Shown: piece by piece, positions 6,221 to 9,966 of the stretch | Position numbering within the stretch: the first letter of the stretch is position 1 | Layout of the letters: each line of letters starts with the position of its first letter | Source: CANHCC01 sp040381555 | GTDB lineage: Bacteria; Bacteroidota; Bacteroidia; J057; RFSG01 | DNA length: 9,966 bases | Assembly: GCA_040381555.1 (NCBI GenBank) | Contig: JBEIHC010000106.1 | Coordinates: 1 to 9,966, forward strand | Reading direction: 5' to 3' | Notes under the pieces: generated by a model | What the model saw: only the letters and a program-made list of their open reading frames with translations | Databases searched by the model: none | Told to the model about the DNA's origin: nothing | Program-made: the position numbers and the translations under genes

Positions 6221-6376
6221 TTACTTGTGAGTTTTTTCGTCGCTGACAGACAGCTTTTTACGACCTTTTGCACGGCGTGAAGCAAGTACTTTTCTGCCAT
6301 TGGCTGTGGCCATGCGCGTACGGAAACCATGCTTGTTCTTACGCTTGCGGTTACTGGGTTGATATGTCCTCTTCAT
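6221..6376 (-). CDS. rpmH: Large ribosomal subunit protein bL34
   Basis: A 51-residue, very basic protein reading MKRTYQPSNRKRKNKHGFRT and then RMATANGRKVLASRRAKGRKKLSVSD, the canonical bL34 sequence. It is a structural protein of the 50S subunit. The frame is open further upstream to 6424, but the conserved family start is the ATG at 6374-6376, and the -7 box at 6422-6429 would cut into any longer form. It is the first gene of the rpmH-rnpA-yidD cluster. The C-terminal EKTHK extends slightly past the usual end of the family. Confidence 0.98.
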   Translation of the reverse strand: MKRTYQPSNRKRKNKHGFRTRMATANGRKVLASRRAKGRKKLSVSDEKTHK

Positions 6377-6386
6377 CGCTCTAGTG

Positions 6387-6419
6387 TTTTTTAAATGAAT
6401 CTCCTTTTTATAAAGGAAT
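6387..6419 (-). other. 5' leader of rpmH with small hairpin
   Basis: On the minus strand the leader contains TCCTTT-ATAA-AAAGGA, a 6-bp hairpin, immediately followed by G, so it buries an AAGGAG Shine-Dalgarno-like sequence. That sequence lies about 24 nt from the ATG, too far for normal use. Bacteroidota rarely depend on Shine-Dalgarno pairing, so its role is unclear. Confidence 0.3.
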
Positions 6420-6421
6420 GG

Positions 6422-6453
6422 CAAAAGTACGAATTTCCCCCATGCCTACAAAA
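6422..6453 (-). promoter_or_regulatory. Bacteroidota promoter of the rpmH-rnpA-yidD operon
   Basis: The -7 box TACTTTTG (6429-6422) is an exact TAnnTTTG match. The -33 element TTTTG (6453-6449) lies 19 nt upstream, the canonical spacing for the Bacteroidota primary sigma factor. It is the best promoter in the window, as expected for a ribosomal protein gene. The leader would be about 40 nt. An inverted repeat CATGCCT / AGGCATG (6441-6447, 6472-6478) flanks the -33 element and could be an operator or chance. Confidence 0.8.
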
Positions 6454-6622
6454 ACTAATTGACAAATCAGAAGGCATGCATTGAATATCAGTAAGATGTA
6501 AATATTATTTTCAGATATCAGCCCCAATCTGAGGAAAAAAACCTACACTACTTAGGCTAAGCCAACGGAACGATTCTAAGTTTAATCTCAAAAAATATAC
6601 TCCAGAGACTGCAATTTCTTCC

Positions 6623-6630
6623 TAATTTTC
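6623..6630 (+). promoter_or_regulatory. Possible -7 box of the S41 peptidase gene
   Basis: TAATTTTC matches TAnnTTTG at all but the last base and lies 26 nt before the ATG at 6657. No TTG is found at -33. The rest of the divergent gap (6480-6622) shows only short inverted repeats such as TCAGAT / ATCTGA (6511-6516, 6527-6532) and CTTA-GGC-TAAG (6551-6561), and nothing else I can name. Confidence 0.3.
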
Positions 6631-6656
6631 CCGTAGTATTTCCAGTTTACACTTCC

Positions 6657-8342
6657 ATGAATCCAAATATTCGCCCTTTTTTAACCAAATGGATGCTGAT
6701 TCCTGCCGGAATCCTCGTCTTCTACGCAGGTTTTGCAGCCAGAAATCCCAACGATAATTACTTCGAAATTTCCAAAAACATGGATATTTTCGGCAAGGTG
6801 TACCGAGAAATAAACGCCTATTATGTGGATGAAGTAGATCCCGGAAAATTCATGAAAACCGGAATAGATGCTATGTTGGCTACTTTAGATCCCTTCACCA
6901 ATTATATTACCGCAAGTGAAATTGAGGACTTTAAATTTCAAACCAGCGGGCATTACTCAGGCATTGGGGCCTCTATTAGCCGTCGTAGCGAAGGAAAATC
7001 TGTCATTATCACCGAAGTATATGAGAGTTTCCCGGCACAAATGGCAGGAATTCTTCCAGGAGATGAAATTCTCAAGATTGACGACACCCAAATCCAGGGG
7101 AGCAATCTAGATATACAAGATATTCGCAACCTATTAAGAGGCCAACCCAAAACAGGTCTTACCCTCACCATCAAAAGACCAGGAGAGTCTGAACCGCGCA
7201 AAGTACCTGTTACCCGGGATGACATTCAGGTAAAAAGTGTGCCCTGGTCCGGTATTGTTGCGGATGATATTGGATACATCCAACTCACCAGCTTCTCCAT
7301 GAATGCGACAGCTGATATTAAAGCAGCTTTTGAAACCATTCGTAAAGAAAATCCAGGTCTCAAAGGACTGGTGCTGGATTTAAGAGATAATCCAGGTGGT
7401 TTGCTCATGGAAGCGGTCAACATTTCCAATTTATTTGTGAATCGGGGAGAAAAAATAGTTGAAACCCGGGGAAGGGCAGATGGCTCTTTAAAAATTTATC
7501 AAGCTCAGGATAACGCCTTGGATACGGTGCTTCCGGTGGTCGTTTTGATTAATGGCTCCAGTGCTTCGGCCTCAGAGATTGTTTCGGGTGTGATGCAAGA
7601 CTTAGATAGAGGAGTCGTAATTGGACAGAGATCCTATGGAAAAGGGTTGGTACAAAACAGCAGGCCGTTATCGTACAATACCCAACTCAAACTGACCACA
7701 GCAAAATATTATACGCCCAGTGGCAGGTGCATTCAGGCAATAGATTATTCCCATCGGAGGGAAGATGGCACTTGGGACAAAATCCCGGATAGCTTGATGA
7801 CAGAATTTAAAACAAGAAGAGGCCGTTCAGTATATGATGGAGGAGGGATTGCGCCAGATATCGAGGTTACGCCCCCCAACTATCACCGTATTACCCAGGA
7901 AATGGTTGCTCAGTTTATCATTTTTGATTTCGCTACTGAATACCGTAAAAACAACTCCAGCATAGCTCCTGCAAAGACCTTTAAAATAACGGATGATACT
8001 TATAATGAGTTTGTTCAATTTGTCAGCAACAAAAAATTTGAATACACCACCAAAGCGGAAAAAGAACTCAAAGAACTTCAGGGGGTACTAGAAAAAGAGG
8101 GGTACTGGGAAAAAGTGAGGACACAGGTTGCTACATTGGAAGACAACCTAAAAGAAGGAAAGAAAAACGACATCAAAGATTACCGTAAAGAAATTGAAAG
8201 AATTCTGAAGGCAGAAATTGTGAGTCGTTACTACTACAAAGTGGGGCGCTTGGAATCTTCCTTTGAAGACGACCCCGAAGTAAGTGCTGCTGTTCAATTA
8301 CTCAATGATCCGGCTCGGTATAAGAGTATTTTGAAGAGGTAA
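6657..8342 (+). CDS. S41 family C-terminal processing peptidase
   Basis: A serine protease with a Ser-Lys dyad that trims or degrades envelope proteins by recognising their C-termini. A single N-terminal hydrophobic segment (about 12-27) acts as signal or anchor and places the enzyme in the periplasm. A cap/N-terminal helical region (about 35-95, with YYVDEVDP and TLDPFTNYI) is followed by a PDZ domain (about 96-180, with YSGIGASI, AGILPGDEILKIDD and GQPKTGLTLTIKR) and the S41 core. In that core lie LDLRDNPGGLL (240-250), the nucleophile Ser304 in NGSSASASE, Lys329 in YGKG and Gln333; the 25-residue Ser-Lys spacing matches CtpB/Prc. A charged, Lys/Glu-rich C-terminal extension (about 440-561) is common in Bacteroidota members. 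Its 561 residues fit. The gene is divergent from rpmH and convergent with the flippase-like gene, with a 38-nt gap and no hairpin. Confidence 0.96.
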   Translation: MNPNIRPFLTKWMLIPAGILVFYAGFAARNPNDNYFEISKNMDIFGKVYREINAYYVDEVDPGKFMKTGIDAMLATLDPFTNYITASEIEDFKFQTSGHYSGIGASISRRSEGKSVIITEVYESFPAQMAGILPGDEILKIDDTQIQGSNLDIQDIRNLLRGQPKTGLTLTIKRPGESEPRKVPVTRDDIQVKSVPWSGIVADDIGYIQLTSFSMNATADIKAAFETIRKENPGLKGLVLDLRDNPGGLLMEAVNISNLFVNRGEKIVETRGRADGSLKIYQAQDNALDTVLPVVVLINGSSASASEIVSGVMQDLDRGVVIGQRSYGKGLVQNSRPLSYNTQLKLTTAKYYTPSGRCIQAIDYSHRREDGTWDKIPDSLMTEFKTRRGRSVYDGGGIAPDIEVTPPNYHRITQEMVAQFIIFDFATEYRKNNSSIAPAKTFKITDDTYNEFVQFVSNKKFEYTTKAEKELKELQGVLEKEGYWEKVRTQVATLEDNLKEGKKNDIKDYRKEIERILKAEIVSRYYYKVGRLESSFEDDPEVSAAVQLLNDPARYKSILKR

Positions 8343-8380
8343 TGGATTTATTTCCAGTACTTCTACGAAACTGAGGCTTT

Positions 8381-9403
8381 CTAATGTTGGATAGTCTCTG
8401 GAAGTACAATTTCGGCATTCCGTTGGGGCCGAATCAGCAAATAAAAATAGGCCAAAGCACCAACCGCAATCAGCATTAAATACTGAGAGGTATGAATGAG
8501 GAGTGCATAATTAGCTCCGTTTTGTTCAGAGTAACCAAAAACAATAAAGGTCAACTGGCAAAAGAAGTGAAATGCTCCTACCCCACCCGGTACAGGAAGA
8601 ACAATGCCAATCCCTCCCAGAATCATAATCATGAGAGCAAAATAGAAACTCAGCCCTGAAGTTTCTGGTAAGGCAAAAAAGCAAACGAAATACTGGGCGA
8701 TGTAGCAAAACCAAATCAGTGCAGTGATGAGCAAAAACATTCCGGGGTGTTTGAGTTTGAAAATCCCGAGTAAAGATTTCCATAACCCTTCCAGAAAATC
8801 GAGCACTTTAGATGCCAGAGGATTTTTGCGCAGCTGAGCAGAGTATTTCCGAACTACGAGTATCCCGGCAATGCCTCCAAGAATAATGAGTATCAGAACT
8901 AAATTTCTTACAAAGGAATTCCCTCCTGTTCCCTGTCCAAGCGTTTGAGCAACGATTTCCATGAGGTGATCGTATTCGAGCAGAAAGGCAAGCCCGACAA
9001 AGGCGCCCATCACAATCACATCAATTACTCGCTCCAGCACAACGGTTCCGATTGAAACGGGGAAGGGCACCTGATCGGATTTGAGGAGCATGCTGCAGCG
9101 GGAGACCTCCCCGAGGCGGGGTACAGCATTGTTCGCCATATAGCCCACCATTACGGCCGCAAAAGTATTGAGGGTATTTGTAGCATAGCCAACAGGATGA
9201 ATCAGCATTTTCCAGCGAATGGCTCTCAAAAAATGAGAAAAAAGGGAAACTCCGAGGGAGAATGCCACAAAGGTAAAATCAGCCTGAGAAATTTGATGAA
9301 TTGCTTCCTCGAGCTCGATATTTCGAAAGGTCAAAAAAAGCAGAATAGCTCCAATCCCTAATCCGGCGATGTACTTGAGTGCGGAAATGAATGTGTTTTT
9401 CAA
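8381..9403 (-). CDS. Flippase-like / lysylphosphatidylglycerol synthase TM region family (UPF0104) membrane protein
   Basis: A 340-residue inner-membrane protein with about eight hydrophobic segments (for example near 10-26, 43-58, 119-141, 167-184, 220-244, 252-270, 275-290, 305-324). The family fingerprints are present: FLRAIRWKML (58-67), N-x-x-PRLGE (92-99), VVLERVIDV (121-129) and LPVPGGVGAFH (269-279). Relatives such as the membrane half of MprF and AglD/YbhN-like proteins are thought to move lipid-linked substrates across the membrane; the substrate here is unknown. There is no catalytic lysyltransferase domain. The start is TTG at 9401-9403, because no ATG or GTG lies nearby in frame, and the first residues (MKNTFISALKYIAGLG) look right. 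It follows panC by 10 nt, so it is very likely co-transcribed. Confidence 0.93.
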   Translation of the reverse strand: MKNTFISALKYIAGLGIGAILLFLTFRNIELEEAIHQISQADFTFVAFSLGVSLFSHFLRAIRWKMLIHPVGYATNTLNTFAAVMVGYMANNAVPRLGEVSRCSMLLKSDQVPFPVSIGTVVLERVIDVIVMGAFVGLAFLLEYDHLMEIVAQTLGQGTGGNSFVRNLVLILIILGGIAGILVVRKYSAQLRKNPLASKVLDFLEGLWKSLLGIFKLKHPGMFLLITALIWFCYIAQYFVCFFALPETSGLSFYFALMIMILGGIGIVLPVPGGVGAFHFFCQLTFIVFGYSEQNGANYALLIHTSQYLMLIAVGALAYFYLLIRPQRNAEIVLPETIQH

Positions 9404-9413
9404 GCGGGCAAAA

Positions 9414-9966
9414 CTACGAAAATATAAACTCGTTATCTATTAGTCGGGTTTTTCCAAAGTATGCTGCTGCGGCAATAACTGGATTCTGTTTAAGGTGTAT
9501 TTCACTGACTGAGGCAAGTGAATTTTCGTCAACAATTTCCAGATAATCTAGTTTCAGACCAGGAATATTTTCCAGTAGTTCTTTTCCAAAAATTATTAAA
9601 TCGGATGCATTTTTGCCCTTCTTGGCTTCATCTGCCATTTTCCGAAGGGTACGAAAAATCCCGGAAGCAGCATTTCTATCCTGTTCATTCAGGTATCGAT
9701 TCCGGGAGCTCATGGCCAGTCCGTCAGGCTCACGCACAATAGGGCAGACAATTAACTGCACCGGAAAATTCAAATCTTCGATTAACTGCCGAATAATCAC
9801 TGTTTGCTGCAAGTCCTTTTGCCCGAGAAAAAGAAAATCAGGATTGACGAGGTTTAACAATTTTGCCACAACGATCCCTACACCAGCAAAATGTCCAGGC
9901 CGAGTTTTTCCGCAGAGTAGGTTAGCAGTATCTCCCGGTATGAGTTTAAATCGGGGCTGCACGGGA
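9414..9966 (-). CDS. panC: Pantothenate synthetase (pantoate-beta-alanine ligase), partial, N-terminus outside window
   Basis: Joins pantoate and beta-alanine with ATP to make pantothenate, the precursor of coenzyme A; a soluble cytoplasmic enzyme. The frame runs off the window end (preceding codons encode ...P-V-QPRFKL), so roughly the last 184 residues are present and about the first 100 (including the HxGH nucleotide-binding motif) are missing. Diagnostic motifs are KTRPGHFAGV (19-28 of the visible part), FLGQKDLQQT (45-54) and VREPDGLAMSSRNRYL (76-91). The GTG at 9962 is an internal Val codon, not the start. The stop TAG is 10 nt before the TTG start of the flippase-like gene, indicating an operon. 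No panD is seen between them. Confidence 0.96.
   Translation of the reverse strand, partial: PVQPRFKLIPGDTANLLCGKTRPGHFAGVGIVVAKLLNLVNPDFLFLGQKDLQQTVIIRQLIEDLNFPVQLIVCPIVREPDGLAMSSRNRYLNEQDRNAASGIFRTLRKMADEAKKGKNASDLIIFGKELLENIPGLKLDYLEIVDENSLASVSEIHLKQNPVIAAAAYFGKTRLIDNEFIFS

Noticed and set aside
6377..6424. Longer rpmH product with 16 extra N-terminal residues
   Set aside because: The bL34 family starts at MKRTYQPS, and the longer frame would begin on top of the -7 box, upstream of the likely transcription start.
5408..6660. Chromosome origin near rpmH-rnpA
   Set aside because: There is no dnaA, no cluster of DnaA boxes and no AT-rich unwinding element in view; the cluster alone is not evidence of an origin.
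6953..7429. Minus-strand frames opposite the S41 peptidase
   Set aside because: They are shadows of a strongly conserved protease gene with intact catalytic residues.
8526..8783. 85-residue minus-strand frame within the flippase-like gene
   Set aside because: It is a shifted frame of the same strand inside a gene with intact family motifs; composition is Cys/Phe/Leu-rich noise.

Overview
The window comes from a Bacteroidota chromosome (Cytophagia/Sphingobacteriia/Saprospiria-like; genus not resolvable). Three things point there: the promoters carry the Bacteroidota -7 box TAnnTTTG, there are tandem SPII lipoproteins, and several proteins are recognisable Bacteroidota-type orthologues. Gene density is high, base composition is moderately AT-rich, and no rRNA, tRNA, CRISPR array, insertion sequence or phage gene is visible. 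Most of it is ordinary core genome. The oddities lie in small repeats, start codons and one duplicated lipoprotein gene.

Layout: (1) 1-357, + strand, the 3' end of a class I SAM-dependent methyltransferase with a THUMP-like C-terminus. (2) 455-2065, + strand, prfC (release factor 3), apparently leaderless. Its last codons and stop lie in an array of 16-bp self-complementary repeats (2044-2136), followed by a bidirectional terminator. (3) 2202-2990 and 3165-3944, - strand, two paralogous lipoproteins of unknown function, each with its own -7 box at the same distance from the ATG and its own terminator. (4) 4139-5407, - strand, glutamate dehydrogenase with its terminator and, beyond that, a second small palindromic repeat (4036-4072). 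(5) 5572-6376, - strand, the rpmH-rnpA-yidD cluster driven by a near-perfect Bacteroidota promoter. rnpA has no ATG, GTG or TTG near its expected start. (6) 6657-8342, + strand, a divergent S41 C-terminal processing protease. (7) 8381-9966, - strand, panC (its 5' end is outside the window) followed 10 nt later by a flippase-like membrane protein that starts with TTG.

How the genes relate: rpmH, rnpA and yidD are the conserved ribosome / RNase P / membrane-insertion cluster. prfC and the methyltransferase belong to translation or RNA maintenance. GDH and PanC link nitrogen and coenzyme A metabolism. The S41 protease and the lipoproteins act in the cell envelope. I found no convincing new multi-gene system. 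The points most worth checking are the palindromic array at the prfC terminus, the likely ATT start of rnpA, and the duplicated lipoprotein cassette.
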